From Tetrastigma voinierianum (lineage: Eukaryota > Streptophyta > Magnoliopsida > Vitales > Vitaceae): 64,000 bases of DNA. The notes beneath the pieces were generated by a model, which was given only the letters and a program-made list of their open reading frames with translations, did no database searches and was not told the origin of the DNA. Position numbers and translations under genes: made by a program. This document shows, one piece after another, positions 24,601-35,023 of the stretch (position 1 is its first letter; each line of letters opens with the position of its first letter). Where the stretch lies: the NCBI GenBank assembly GCA_016808115.1, contig JAEQBH010000882.1, positions 930,001 to 994,000 of the forward strand, in the 5' to 3' direction.

Positions 24601-26010
24601 GATTTATTAATTTGGGAGATGCATGTAGGTGGTTTAGCTGGGCATTTTAGGAGGGATAAAACTATTGCATTGGTTGAAGATAATTTTATTGTGCCTTCTA
24701 CGAAAAAGGATATTGTTAGGATAGTTGCCCGATCACGAAACATAATGTATTAGCCAGAGCTAAAGAAACAAAACAACGAGTTTTATATACTCCTTTACTT
24801 ATTCTCATGAACCTTGGAAGGATGTTAGTGGACTTTGTTCATAGATTGCCTAGAATTTGCTAGAGGACATGATTCTCTTACAGTTGTTGTTGCAGTTTTA
24901 GATGACACATTTTATTTCGTGTAACAAAACCAATGATGCTTCACATGTTGCTAATTATTTTTTAGAGAAGTTAAATTATGGTTTGCCTTCCACCATTGTA
25001 TCTGATAGGGATGTGAAATTTGTCAGCTATTTTTGGAAAACTCTTTGGAAATTGTTTGACACTACTTTGAAATTTTCATTTGCTTTTCATCCTCAAGCCC
25101 GATAGTCAATGATGTGTGTCGTAGTTTGGATTATATGTAGGTGTTTGGTTGGGGGTAAAACAAAGTGTTTAGATTTAATTTTGTCAACGATTGAGTTTGC
25201 TTATAACAATTACGTTAGCAGTTCAAGCGGTAAAAGTCATTTCAAATTGATAATAATACTCACCCCACACACCCAATTGATCTTGTTCCTTTACCACCTC
25301 ACATGCGTGTGTCTGAACTTGTAAAAAACTTTGCAAAACACATCCATGGCTTACATGCTAAGATTGGGTGAAAGATTTCTCTAAGTAATGAAGAGTATGA
25401 ACCCTTCTTGAAATCTGCATCTCGTAAATCAGGAATTTAATGTTGTATTGAATATGTCATGCTTCGCATTCGTTCTGAAAGAATTCCAAAAACGTTTTCA
25501 AAAAAACTTAATGCAAGAGCCATGGGCCCTTATTCTATCATTCATAAACTGGGATCTAATGTATATCTTCTTGATTTGCCTAATGACATGAATATTAGCC
25601 CTGTTTTCAATGTAGAGGATTTGCTACCTTACCAAGGCACTTTGGGCCTTACACGCTTTGCCTTAGTGTGTTTTGCGGATGGTAGCAAATGTGCACCGCG
25701 TAGCTAAATTACCAGTATTATAAGGAGATTGTGGATATTATCCTTGATGATGAGTTTGTGACTTCTAGATATGGTGGTTTTCGTAGTTTCCTTGTCAATT
25801 AGCATGGTTGTCTTGATTATGATACTACTTAGATACAGGAGGATGATCTTCGTCATTTGGATCCTTCGTTGTTGGATTGCTACTTTTGCTCTCACTCTTC
25901 GACGTCGAGTTCTTTTCAACCCTAGGGGAATGATAGAGCATGGAGTAGGCCCATATTTAGGCTTAGACGAGATAGGAAACCCAAGTCCAATGATGATTTT
26001 TATTATTATT
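21605..26010 (+). pseudogene. D: chromovirus pol (RT to chromodomain), 5'-truncated and split by solo LTR C
   Basis: It starts inside RT (DMLDLLAG, FSKIDLFSGYHQIRARPGD, VMPFGLSNVPSTF), is interrupted by LTR C, and resumes at the catalytic YFDDILIYSQ (23633). RNase H follows (FVLFSDHQALRYLNSQKN at 24241, DALSRL at 24388). Integrase zinc-finger and core remnants follow (HVGGLAGHFRRDKT at 24625, a HPQ word at 25089). Then come RIRSERIPKTFSKKLNARAM and ISPVFNVEDLLPY (25464-25635). A chromodomain is readable from 25717 (EIVDIILDDEFVTSRYGGFR, then EDDLRHLDPSLLDCYF). The frame ends near 26010 (RDRKPKSNDDF). Many stops. It is a different lineage from G1, judged by this tail; CRM/Galadriel-like is my guess. 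Gag and protease are absent. Confidence 0.88.
21817..23632 (+). mobile_element. C: solo LTR in D RT, TSD ACTTT
   Basis: Perfect ACTTT copies at 21812-21816 and 23633-23637 flank a 1816-bp segment starting TGTGAAACCCC and ending GGGGCGTCACA. Removing it rejoins Tyr-Phe-Asp-Asp codons of the RT active site. The first ~150 bases match the reverse complement of the B2 left LTR end (44560-44701): tttctgaaaaatgg, agatctcgg, aatcgtcttg.., aaatctagctacca. C is therefore a plus-strand relative of the B family, but about half the length and without the ~195-bp units. No coding capacity; short open frames at 22827-23159 have no recognisable product. Confidence 0.9.
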
Positions 26011-26067
26011 AGTTATTTATTTAATCGTACATTTTGGATTTGTCTGTTATGGTTTTCTGTTGGTGCT

Positions 26068-28427
26068 TGATAGGCGCTTTTCATTCTTTCTTTTGTACCA
26101 TTAATCACCTATCAATCGTATGCCTTTATGGTGTTTTTAACAGCTTTAATGCTTAATTTTATCATCTTATGACTCTAAGAACATTTTGAAGCAAAGAGAG
26201 CATAAAGAGGGCCAAAAAGATGAATTTCTAGGTTGTACCATGACCTCCCATGGCTTCAAGCATAATATGGATGGATTCTACACCTTCCAAGCTTTCCAAC
26301 AAGTCCAAGATCACCCAATTCGGAATTCTAATGAAAAAGATACAACCTTGTGAAGTAAATAGAGGATTTTCTAAAACACCATATGCAGCACCCCTCAATG
26401 TTTATGCATTTTTAGTCTACCTGGTGGCCTCCAACTTAATATAGATAGATTCTACTCTCTCTTAGCTTTCTGTAGAGACCAAAATCATTGCATTTGGAGG
26501 TCAGGTGAGAGAGTTATGATCATTGGAAGTCAGAAGGCGTTCGCTAAGGTAAAGCCATTGTTCGATGCAGCGAAGGTCTTCTCCTTAGTGAACCAGAGCC
26601 ATGAAAAAAAGAAAGCTAATGGTTGTGAAATGATAGACCTTAGCCTCGGCGAAGGGCTATCGAGGAACTTGCTGCAAAATTAGCCATTTTTTACATTGGC
26701 GCTTTAAAGGCCCATTTTCCTAAAGCCTATACATTTTGGTTCTTTAGACTTGTCTAGAGTTAGGTTTTAGAGGGAGAACACCCTCCTTAGGGTTTCTCCT
26801 CTCTTCTTCTTGAATCACTTTAGGGTTTGAGTTTTTTTGTTTATTTCTACTTTGTATTTGGTGTAATATTGAAGAATCTATCAACTAGAGGACCCCATTC
26901 AACCTTGGAGCTGAGTTTGGAACATTTCTCATCTCATATTCGTTTTGTATCTCTAACTCTCACTCTTTTATCATCTCTTTCATTATTATGGATGAAATAG
27001 ACATGATTTTGATAGATTAATGGGTTGTAATTGTAAGATTTAAATAATCAAATAAGCTGATAACTTTAAATCTGAAAAGCTAAGATCTCAACTATGTGTA
27101 CATAGCATGTTTTAATTTATTTTAGATAAAGACATACCTATTTACGGATTCCCAGTAGGATTCATCTTTGTCTAGCAAAAACAGAAAATTAATAGGAAAT
27201 GTCTTCCTCACTGGCCCCACGTCACAGACCTGATAGGAATCTAGAAAGTTATCAAAATAGTGAGAGGACCTAGCCTTTTATAACCTTATAATGACTCTTG
27301 ATATGCCTCCATTATGGCGTGTCGATGTCATTAGGCCTACCTTAATAATAATGCTTGGATTCATACGTTCGATTCATTATACCTTATGAGGGTTTGAATG
27401 CCTTGATTCATTGTACCTTATGAGGGTTTGAATGCCCTTTCGCATTCCTTTATTATCTCAATAACTATGACCTTTGGTCTGCTTTATAAAATTAAAATGA
27501 CAATTAAAGTACGTTCACCTTATAGTTGGAATTATTCCAACAGTAATGAGTAGCTAAACTTTTCTTTAGGGTTGATTGCTTAAATTGATGTTTGATTTAT
27601 ATATCTTTTAGAATGGTTTTGTGAATTTGTGCTTTTGTTGATGTTGGTTGGTGTAGTGCTTAGGATTATTATGGTTTTAACTAATTAATCCATACCGAGA
27701 GTTGGGTCTTCGATCCCCATACTAGGGCATTCTTGGTGACACTTGGATTACGCCCTAAAATCTGGTCCCCAGTCTCTTAAGGTATGAATTAGTTAATGGA
27801 AATACCAATTAACCTAATCAAATAAATCTAGGGAATTAGGAATGCCTAGTAGTAGATGGATTGCATTAGGAGTAGCACCATCTCAATATTATGTGAGGAT
27901 CGTATGGACCAAGAGGTGATCGATCCGGCGTGGTAAGTGAATCTGTGTATGGACGGGTGATAATAGGATTCCCAAGGAAAGAACAACCTTAGAAAAGTAT
28001 CACATTTAATGACCTAGATGGACCGAAAGGAGAATAGGGAGTTGGTGTGAGAAATTGAGGGGAGACATGAAAGTGTCAACCTCATACCACATTCCTTGGA
28101 CAAGCGTAAGTATATAGTCACTTAATTAGTACTTCATAAATATAAATCAAATAAGCAATCAACCCTAGTATCTTTCCTTGAGAGCTTTCTTTGAGATTAA
28201 CCCAGTCCTTGTAAGTGAATATTGATCATAGTCTACTTTGTTTTGTTTTATTTTGTTTTTAAAACCTTTCTCCCTAAGTCACCGAGTCGCTCAAATAGTA
28301 AACAATTTCAGTAGTCAAGGTACTCAATCCTCGCTAAAACCACACCTTCCCTGTGGGATCGATATCTGGACTTTTTAGTCTACTATATTACTTATGCGAC
28401 CCGTGTGCTTGCGGAAAATCGTTAACA
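26068..28427 (+). repeat. LTR-like block upstream of primer-site repeats
   Basis: The candidate LTR starts TGATAGGCGC at 26068, just after the end of D pol, and ends gttaaca at 28427, just before primer-site-like repeats. Its last ~80 bases (ctgtgggatcgatatctgg, cgacccgtgtgcttgcgg) have the character of the LTR end found in Athila/Tat and some other plant gypsy families. No polypurine tract is obvious before 26068 and no second copy lies in the window, so its start and its relation to D are inferred. 26100-28400 contains no coding signal that I recognise; a short direct repeat (tgattcattgtaccttatgagggtttgaatg-like) occurs at 27367-27437. Confidence 0.45.
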
Positions 28428-28431
28428 AGTT

Positions 28432-28588
28432 TTTGGTAGCTATGCCAATTATCGAACAAGTTTTTGGCGTCGTAGTAAGGGACTTAGTAGATTCTTTGGT
28501 AACTATGCCAATTACCGAATAAGTTTTTGGCGTCGTTGTCGGGGACTTAACATAGTCTTTGGTAGCTACGCCAATTACTGAATAGGGC
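28432..28588 (+). repeat. 63-bp tandem repeat containing a primer-site-like sequence, ~2.5 copies
   Basis: The unit tttggtagctatgccaatta followed by cgaa(c/t)aagtttttggcgtcg and gggactta is repeated with exact 63-bp spacing (GG at 28435, 28498, 28561). The third copy is cut after ccaattactgaat. The second copy holds TTTTTGGCGTCGTTGTCGGGG, cut here to its core TGGCGTCGTTGTCGGGG, close to the primer site TGGCGCCGTTGCCGGGGA known next to the 5' LTR of several plant gypsy lineages. The first copy is more diverged. Confidence 0.75.
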
Positions 28589-28599
28589 CTATAAATAAC

Positions 28600-28688
28600 A
28601 CTTTATGTTATTGTTTTTGGGCAGACTTGATATGATATCGAAAACTTGAGAACTTCGTTCTGTTTATTTTGTTCGCTTTCTTTTAATT
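28600..28688. other. Short A/T-rich flank after the primer-site repeats
   Basis: Contains no gene or element that I recognise; it may be residual internal sequence of the element whose primer site precedes it. Confidence 0.4.
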
Positions 28689-28804
28689 TATTATTTTTTG
28701 TAGCCGAGTTACATCATTGTTCCCATTGAGACTCGAACCTAGGATCCCTCACTTTCCTATGTCATGCCTTTTTAAAACGTTATACCACATGAGCTAGGCA
28801 TGAT
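28689..28804 (-). mobile_element. tRNA-derived SINE
   Basis: Read on the minus strand it starts tgcctagctcatgtgg. An RNA polymerase III A box (TAGCTCATGTGG, 28785-28796) is followed 45 bases later by a B box (AGGTTCGAGTC, 28730-28740). It ends in an A-rich tail (ctacaaaaaataataaatt). The tRNA-like fold is absent (no matching acceptor stem), so it is a SINE head rather than a tRNA gene. The 3' boundary and target-site duplication are not clear. Confidence 0.65.
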
Positions 28805-28809
28805 AGATG

Positions 28810-29481
28810 GTATTGAAACTTTTTTAAAAAAATGGGTTTTAGATAAAACTTTAATATATTAACAAAGTTATAATAAGATATGATCTTCACCTTGTTTGTT
28901 TTTTTATTTTTTAATCATACATTTAATAATAGAATAAATAAAGGTAAAATTAAAACTATGAGGATAATGTCAAATCTCTTGATTAGATATTAAATCCATT
29001 TAAGATTAATATGAGTATTGTCTAATATTAACATATATGTGTTCTTTTTTTAAACTTTAATAGATATCGAACTGTCAAATAAGCAAAATATATACGATCA
29101 AAGACAAGAAATCAATTTAATGGTTGTTACTAGACTGTATAACTCGAGTTATAGGTATTCTAATCACAATAATAAAATCAAATGTGTAGACTCAACTATT
29201 AAATATATAGGCTTTGAATCGATTTATTATGTTATTGATCTAGATGATGTTACATCTTTTATGATTTTTAGTGATTTTGATTATATGTTTCTATTAATGT
29301 ATTATTAGTTTGAATTAATGAAATTATTTTTCTCGCTAAAAAAAATAGATATCGAATCGTCGATCAAACATCGCATAGTGATTACACACAATGATTAAAA
29401 ATTGGATAAGGCATAAGAAAAATCCAAGTTCAAATGTCCATAAGAACATAATGATATAATATTGCAATGTACAATGAATAG

Positions 29482-29530
<49 letters not shown>

Positions 29531-30200
29531 TTTGATGGTATGCCTAATCACCTGAAAAACATAATTCTCCCTTCTTTCTGTCACAAAAACACACAAATAT
29601 CCCTAAGAAAGAAGACCGCCCTTTTTTTTTTTTTTTTTTGACATCAAGAAATAAGACCTTACCTTGATGTTTGAAAGAAAAGGAAATATGATATAAGATA
29701 GATAGCTTATGATAATGAGTCACGACATCATTATATTTGGTTTTTATTTGATGAAAACCATAGGAAATGATAATTGCGATCCACAAGAATCGATGGCACA
29801 GACCAGAGACAAAGACTTGGCAACAACAGCCCTGCTGCATTGAAATTATTTTTTTACAATAATACCATTGTTGTCCTCCCCCAACCCCACATCTCATTTC
29901 TCAATTATTGCTAACTGTCAAATTTCCTAACCAAATCAAACGGTCCCATCTCGATAACGAGTGCTTACCAGTTACCTCAACCATCAAAAATGATCCGTTT
30001 AATAAATATGTTATATAGGTCAATACGAATTTGAATCTATTAAATCGTTAATTTTGATAAGGGAAAAGACAAAGCTTTATTAAAACATAATTTAGTTATG
30101 TCATTAATGTTGTTTATACGGGTATTAATCAAAACGTGAATATATTAAATTATTGTAATTAAGAGATCATGAATCTTAGGCATTAAGTTATAGGACCTTT
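28810..30200. other. Intergenic A/T-rich DNA upstream of the DnaJ gene
   Basis: No coding region is supported. It holds a T-rich tract at 29621-29640, an (AT)n microsatellite at 29489-29526, and two words atagatatcgaa(c/t)(t/c)gtc at about 29062 and 29347 that may mark the ends of a decayed element. The open frame on the minus strand at 29544-29897 is Cys/Lys-rich with no domain and is treated as chance. Confidence 0.6.
29489..29526. repeat. (AT)n microsatellite
   Basis: About 19 uninterrupted TA dinucleotides. Length likely varies between individuals. Confidence 0.9.
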
Positions 30201-30205
30201 TTCCA

Positions 30206-30213
30206 TATAAAAA
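30206..30213 (+). promoter_or_regulatory. Candidate TATA box of the DnaJ gene
   Basis: TATAAAAA 213 bases before the ATG at 30426. Between them the sequence becomes markedly less A/T-rich (30290-30360: gtggacgcgtaggttagcgc), as in many plant 5' leaders. The position would give a leader of roughly 180 bases. Transcription start is inferred, not seen. Confidence 0.4.
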
Positions 30214-30425
30214 TGTTTTTCTATTTTGCTTCTTTTTCTTTATTAAGGACAAGGAGTGTGAGGCGACAATAGGTAATACAATCGAGTCGAATATAGTGGA
30301 CGCGTAGGTTAGCGCGAAGTGCGCTCCACGGATCATTCTAGCAGAGGGGAGGGTTTGACTTCAGAGTTCAGACTCAAAGAGTGAGAAAGATTCGGTTGGG
30401 AATTCAGAAAATTGAATTCCGAGGG

Positions 30426-31518
30426 ATGGCGTTCGATTACTACAAACTACTGAGAGTGAATCGGGATGCGAATGCGGAAGAGTTGAAGAAGGCGTACAAG
30501 AAATTGGCCTTCAAATGGCATCCAGATAAGAACCCTTGTCACGACAGGGTTGAAGCCGAAGACAAGTTCAAGCAGATCTCCGAAGCCTACGATGTTCTCA
30601 CTGATGCTCGGAAGCGTCAGATCTACGATTTCTATGGCCACCAGTATGCGTCGTTCAAACACCGGGACGCTCGGGATGTTTTCGCGGATTTGTTTGGTGA
30701 TGATAACAAGGCTATGGAGAATCGATTGGAGTGTAGTTTGGAGGAGCTATACTCGGGTTCCAAAAGGGAAATCATGATTTCTCGGACTGTCGTTCGTCCA
30801 TCTGGGTATATAACTCTTTCTTTCTTTTTATTTTTATTTTTTATTGTCAGTTAATTAATGTATATTTCAAATCCGAATTGTTTGATTCTCTGAAAATAAG
30901 GAAGAACAGGTAAAGAAAAGGGTTGACAAATGCGTTTGGGAGGTTTTCTTGTTTTTAGATTTAATAATGTAGCCAAGGAGAAGCCCTAGGAGTATTTCTT
31001 ATAGTATTGCATCAATATTTTCTTGACAATGATGGATTTAGTCCTTTGGATTTATACGGTACGAGCTCTATTTCAGGAAGGTGAGAAAGATTGAAGAAAC
31101 CTTTGTGGTAACAATCGTACCAGGATGGAAGAAGGGCACAAAAATCACATTCCCGAAGAAAGGGGACCAAGAACCTGGCATGACCCCATCTGATCTCATC
31201 TTTGTGGTACATGAAAAGCCCCATGCTGTGTATGAACGGGAAGGGAATGATCTAGTGGTCAAAAAAAGTATATCATTACTGGATGCTCTGACAGGGAAGA
31301 CTCTCTCTCTGACAACCCTAGATGGGAGGAATCTCACAATCCCAGTAACAGACATTGTACATCCTGGCTATGTTATGGTGATTCCAGATGAAGGGATGCC
31401 TATGTCCAAAGAACCCACCAAGAAAGGTAACCTTAAGATCAAGTTTGATGTTAAGTTTCCATCAAGGCTTAGTGCAGAACAGAAGTATGAAGTTATGAAG
31501 GTGCTTATTGGTAGCTGA
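30426..31518 (+). CDS. Type II DnaJ / Hsp40 co-chaperone (DNAJB-like), two exons
   Basis: Exon 1 is 30426-30805 and exon 2 31077-31518; the 271-base intron begins GTATAT and ends TTTCAG, splitting a Gly codon. The product is 273 residues. The J domain spans about residues 4-70 with the HPD motif at 32-34 (FKWHPDKNP), which stimulates Hsp70 ATPase. DARDVFADLFG (81-91) marks the end of the usual G/F region. The C-terminal client-binding domains run from about 97 (ENRLECSLEELYSGSKRE) to the end, including PGWKKGTKITFPKKGDQ and TTLDGRNLTIPV. There is no Cys-rich zinc finger, hence type II; no signal peptide or membrane span, so cytosol/nucleus is likely. Plant relatives are usually ~330-350 residues; here the Gly/Phe-rich linker is almost absent. 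The ATG at 30426 has a good context (gaggg before, G after) and begins the family-typical M-x-x-D-Y-Y. No frame damage is visible. Confidence 0.93.
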
Positions 31519-31867
31519 TCACTGATTTAGATTTTATGTTAGGGATGATAGGCTATGGATTAACTCTTGTTCACACGGTATGTTAATTGAATGTAAATAT
31601 CATACCTTTTCTTTACTACATATATAGAGGAAAATTGTGCATAGTCAAATTGCAAGTCTAAAGCTTTAGAAACAATATTTTTGCTTTCAATGCCAGCTTC
31701 ATTTTGGGTGTTATCTAGGTTGATACAAGCAAGCTATTAGCAGTACTAGTTGGAGATATGCTTGTTGTTTGCCTTCAATTTGTAAATTATATATTATTTT
31801 GTATCACTCATCAATTAATTCTATTTTGGTATTTATGGTAAAGAATAAATTCTTATCATACTCTTAG
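31519..31867 (+). other. DnaJ 3' flank / probable 3' UTR
   Basis: A/T-rich with no coding signal. AATAAA at 31844 and an aatgtaaat word at 31590 are possible polyadenylation signals; which is used cannot be told. Confidence 0.4.
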
Positions 31868-32026
31868 CATTTTTGACATCTATTCACTTTGCACCATCTC
31901 ACAGTAGAATTATGTCCTGTTCTTACATGGATTTGAGCATTCCTTGTGTTCTTACAAGGATTCGATCTTGGAACTTCCGACTCTGTCCCATCCCTTCACC
32001 ACTTGCTAGGCCTCAAGGGCAACTCT
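31868..32026 (-). mobile_element. tRNA-derived SINE, same family as 40677-40815
   Basis: On the minus strand it begins ttgcccttgaggcctagcaa. It has an A box (CCTAGCAAGTGG, 31999-32010), gtgaagggatggga, and a B box-like GATCGAATCC (31958-31967). The order and words match the SINE at 40677-40815 (ttgaggcct.., agtggtaaagggatga, gaattcttgta, aagtgaata). A short possible duplication ACTCTT lies on both sides (31860 and 32022) but is too short to be certain. Confidence 0.65.
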
Positions 32027-32679
32027 TGTTAGTATATATATATATAGGATCAAATCCATTAGTATTCTGATTTCTTTGAATAGGGAAACAAATTGAAAAA
32101 GCAATTTTGAAAAATACCTCAATTCCTTGCATCAAAATATTTTCCAAACAGAGCCAGATGTATCATTTTTATATCAAATATTTCACTCAAAGAAAAAAAA
32201 AAAAAAAGTTTTTGAGTAGAATTAAACGTAGGTTACCCGCCTAGTGATGTGACCAAGATAATTGTCCTTACTTTAGGGACAAAGGTATATGTGATGGAAT
32301 AATGCGTTTTTATTCTATGTTGGATAATTTCATTCCAAGTATTTCTTGGTCCAAGAAACCTTTTACACAGTGACTTAGTTAGGTGATGTTTGTTTTTTGA
32401 CTTTTTGTTAAAAGTTAACTAGCTTTAAGCATTTAGTCTGTTTGTTTTTTAATTTTTTTATGACTTATTATTGAATTTCTAAAAAAATTCTGAATAAAAA
32501 AAGTCATCTTCCAAAACAAGAAACACCATCATTTCCTAATGAGGAGAGCTACTATTCTTACTATCCAACATTAAAAAATAAACAACTTAATACTTAATAG
32601 TATTTAATAATAAGTTGAAAAAAAGTTCTTAAGTAAAAAAAACAAAGGCCATTTTAGTCTTCAAGATTTAAGGTTGTTA
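32027..32679. other. Intergenic DNA between SINE and MITE
   Basis: A short TA run (32034-32045), a poly-A stretch (32193-32207) and otherwise featureless A/T-rich sequence. I see no gene. Confidence 0.5.
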
Positions 32680-33043
32680 GAGCATCTTCAAGGAGCTAGC
32701 TAAACGCTCCCCTTTTGTTATTTTACATAGTCGACCCTTAAATATTGTCTTCAAGGGGCTAGCTATTTCCTGTTATCACCATTTGGCTAGCTACTTTTGG
32801 TTAGGGCAGAGATGCTAACTATTATGATTTTTGCGCCAACAACACTCCAGTTAATTAATATGGTGATGACATGACATCCTATATAGTATTTTAGATTTTA
32901 ATAATTAATTGTTAGTTAAAATAGTTAGCTAAAATAGATAGTGTGATTGGAGTGAAATTGAAAAAGTGATTAACTAAAGTAGATAATGTAATAAAAAAAT
33001 ACATTTTTACGAGCTAATTTACATAACTCCCTTAGAGTTGCTC
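32680..33043. mobile_element. Tourist-like (PIF/Harbinger) MITE
   Basis: A 364-bp segment has ends GAGCATCTTCAAGGAG and, on the other strand from the right, GAGCAACTCTAAGGGAG, imperfect terminal inverted repeats. It is flanked by TTA on both sides (32677-32679 and 33044-33046), the 3-bp target duplication typical of this superfamily. No coding sequence; internal words such as gctagctattt and gttagctaaaatag are palindromic. It would need a transposase supplied elsewhere. Confidence 0.75.
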
Positions 33044-33046
33044 TTA

Positions 33047-33921
33047 TTTACTTAATCATATAGTCACAAATAAGTTTTAAAAAGTTTGATGCGTGATAAG
33101 TTATAGGTATTTGTTTTGGATTGAATTAATTTAATTATAGTTTTGAAAACCACAAGAACAATTGAACGGTGGAAACAAAGCTTAAGCACATAGATCACTT
33201 AAGCACTTATTCAATGCTTATGTAGCACTCAAGTTTCCATGGTGCTCCAGTGGTGGATAAATACACTCTGCCTATCCTAAATCTACTAGAATGTGATGGC
33301 ATATTTCTTGGAATTTTACACAATTGTTTTTTTTTTTTTTTTTGATACCAATCTCCTTTGGGTTAGAGTTCTATCTAAACCCTTCTTTTAAATCAGTTTA
33401 AGTTGGAAACTTATTGAGGGGTTTGATCTAACTTGTCTTCCCTTTTCTTGATGTCTTACTAAATAATGAAGCATTGAATCTTAGGTTCTTGGAAAACCTA
33501 TATCCCTTCATCGATGCTAACAATTAAATATTGATATATCGTGAATGTGGATTAAGTTGTTGATTTTGAAGAGTAAGTTTTTTAGAATAAAACAATCAAA
33601 TAAATTTTGTGGAGTGCAATTTAGAACTTTTAGTAAAACCACTCTAACCAAGCCCGGTTAGTCTACGAGCCCAAGCGAAAGCGTCTGGGCCCGCGATGAT
33701 GCCGTTTATAAAGTGGCCAAACATCACTTAGAGTCGGGCGGAGAGCCAGACCCGAACTTACTCCTGAGTCAGGCGAGATATATAATGTCAAGATGCAATC
33801 TTTCGCGGCCGGTATCGTCTTTAAGAGCCTTGGTTGACCTCTCTTAAGCGAGCAAAATACTTTGTGAGTGTATGGCATGCTTGAAATCTGATGGCCGTCA
33901 AACACATCATGGAGCAGGAGA
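33047..33921. other. Intergenic DNA with a G/C-richer island at 33650-33900
   Basis: Up to 33640 it is A/T-rich with a T-run at 33327-33342. From 33650 to 33900 composition shifts (gtctgggcccgcgatgatgc, ctttcgcggccggtatcgtc) with no reading frame or repeat that I can place. It could be a remnant of a gene or element. A minus-strand frame at 33663-33905 has no known motif. Confidence 0.5.
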
Positions 33922-34520
33922 TGTTGGAAATTTTTGTGAGAGGGAGAATAATCAAATTGGTTTTCAGGCGTGTAGATACACTATCTTGAGTATAATATTG
34001 TTTCTATTCGAAACAAGTTACCCCAGGATACAACAAAACCTCAAAACTTTCTTCAGGAATGTTGAGAAAAAATTGTCCCACTTCTTATGAGTTAGTTGGC
34101 CTTTTTTTCTTTATAAATATTGAAAAAAAATATATTTCATAAATAGAAATGACCATTTTAATTAAATAGACATGACTATTTAATTAAACTGGCATGACCT
34201 TTTATTTGAATAGACATGACTATTTAAATAAACTGACATAACTGTTTAATTAAAAGTCGAGAATATTTATCTGTAAATTGAGAGTAATAATTAATTAATT
34301 TCTATAAAATAATTATTAATTTCAGCCAAGATCTTAAGTGCTATCAAGACTATTAATAATTCCTTATAATCCCCTATATGAGATGCATAGGAAATTGGTC
34401 CACTTTGCACCTTTTATTAATTTGTACTTGCAGGCACTTTATTATTTATATGCACTAAATGGCTTTTACTATTTTCAATGTGGGACTTCTTGTTTTTCCC
34501 ATATTAACAAACTACTAACA
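33922..34520 (-). repeat. Copia 1 3' LTR
   Basis: 599 bp, TGTTGGAAA..ACTAACA on the plus strand. It differs from 39019-39649 by scattered substitutions and by a ~30-bp length difference around 34170-34290, where the short repeated word agacatgactatttaattaaa has one unit fewer. Confidence 0.92.
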
Positions 34521-34534
34521 ATCCCCACTAGTTT
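34521..34534 (-). other. Copia 1 polypurine tract
   Basis: On the minus strand AACTAGTGGGGAT directly precedes TGTTAGTAG of the 3' LTR. Confidence 0.75.
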
Positions 34535-35023
34535 GTAATATATGGAAAATACATTCACATTAAACTACTGATACATAAATGAAGGTATCTCATCGATTTG
34601 AACCTTCACTTAGTGTAGCATTTTAAGATGCTAATGAAATAGTGGTGTCCTTTAGGATTGAACCATTATTTCTTTTATTAGAATCGAAAATGCAACACAC
34701 ATCATATTTATTTCATTCCTAAAGAAGTTTATAACAGGCTTAGCACTTATAACGGTCATGTGCTAATCAATCCATAATCTGTGAATATGTACAAGAATAA
34801 AAAAACCCTTAAAACTCTTGTTGAAGCGGCACCACTTCATATTCACATAGGTAGATGTTCTTCCAATGTCCCTGTTGTTTTAGACATAAAAGAATTCTAT
34901 TAAGAGCATAACTCATCCTCTTGTTGTAATAGTAAGCACTAACCTTTTATGTATGGAACTCATTTTCAAAGTGCTTTTAAACAGACACAACAATAACTTG
35001 TTATTACCCATTGAACTTTAAGA

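Noticed and set aside
28730..28796. tRNA gene on the minus strand
   Set aside because: A and B boxes are present but acceptor and anticodon stems do not pair and an A-rich tail follows, so a SINE fits better.
30381..30425. Upstream in-frame extension of the DnaJ protein
   Set aside because: It would need a GTG start; the ATG at 30426 matches the family N-terminus and has better context.
33663..33905. 80-codon frame in a G/C-richer island
   Set aside because: No start context, motif or similarity that I can recognise, and frames of this length are expected by chance when G/C content rises.
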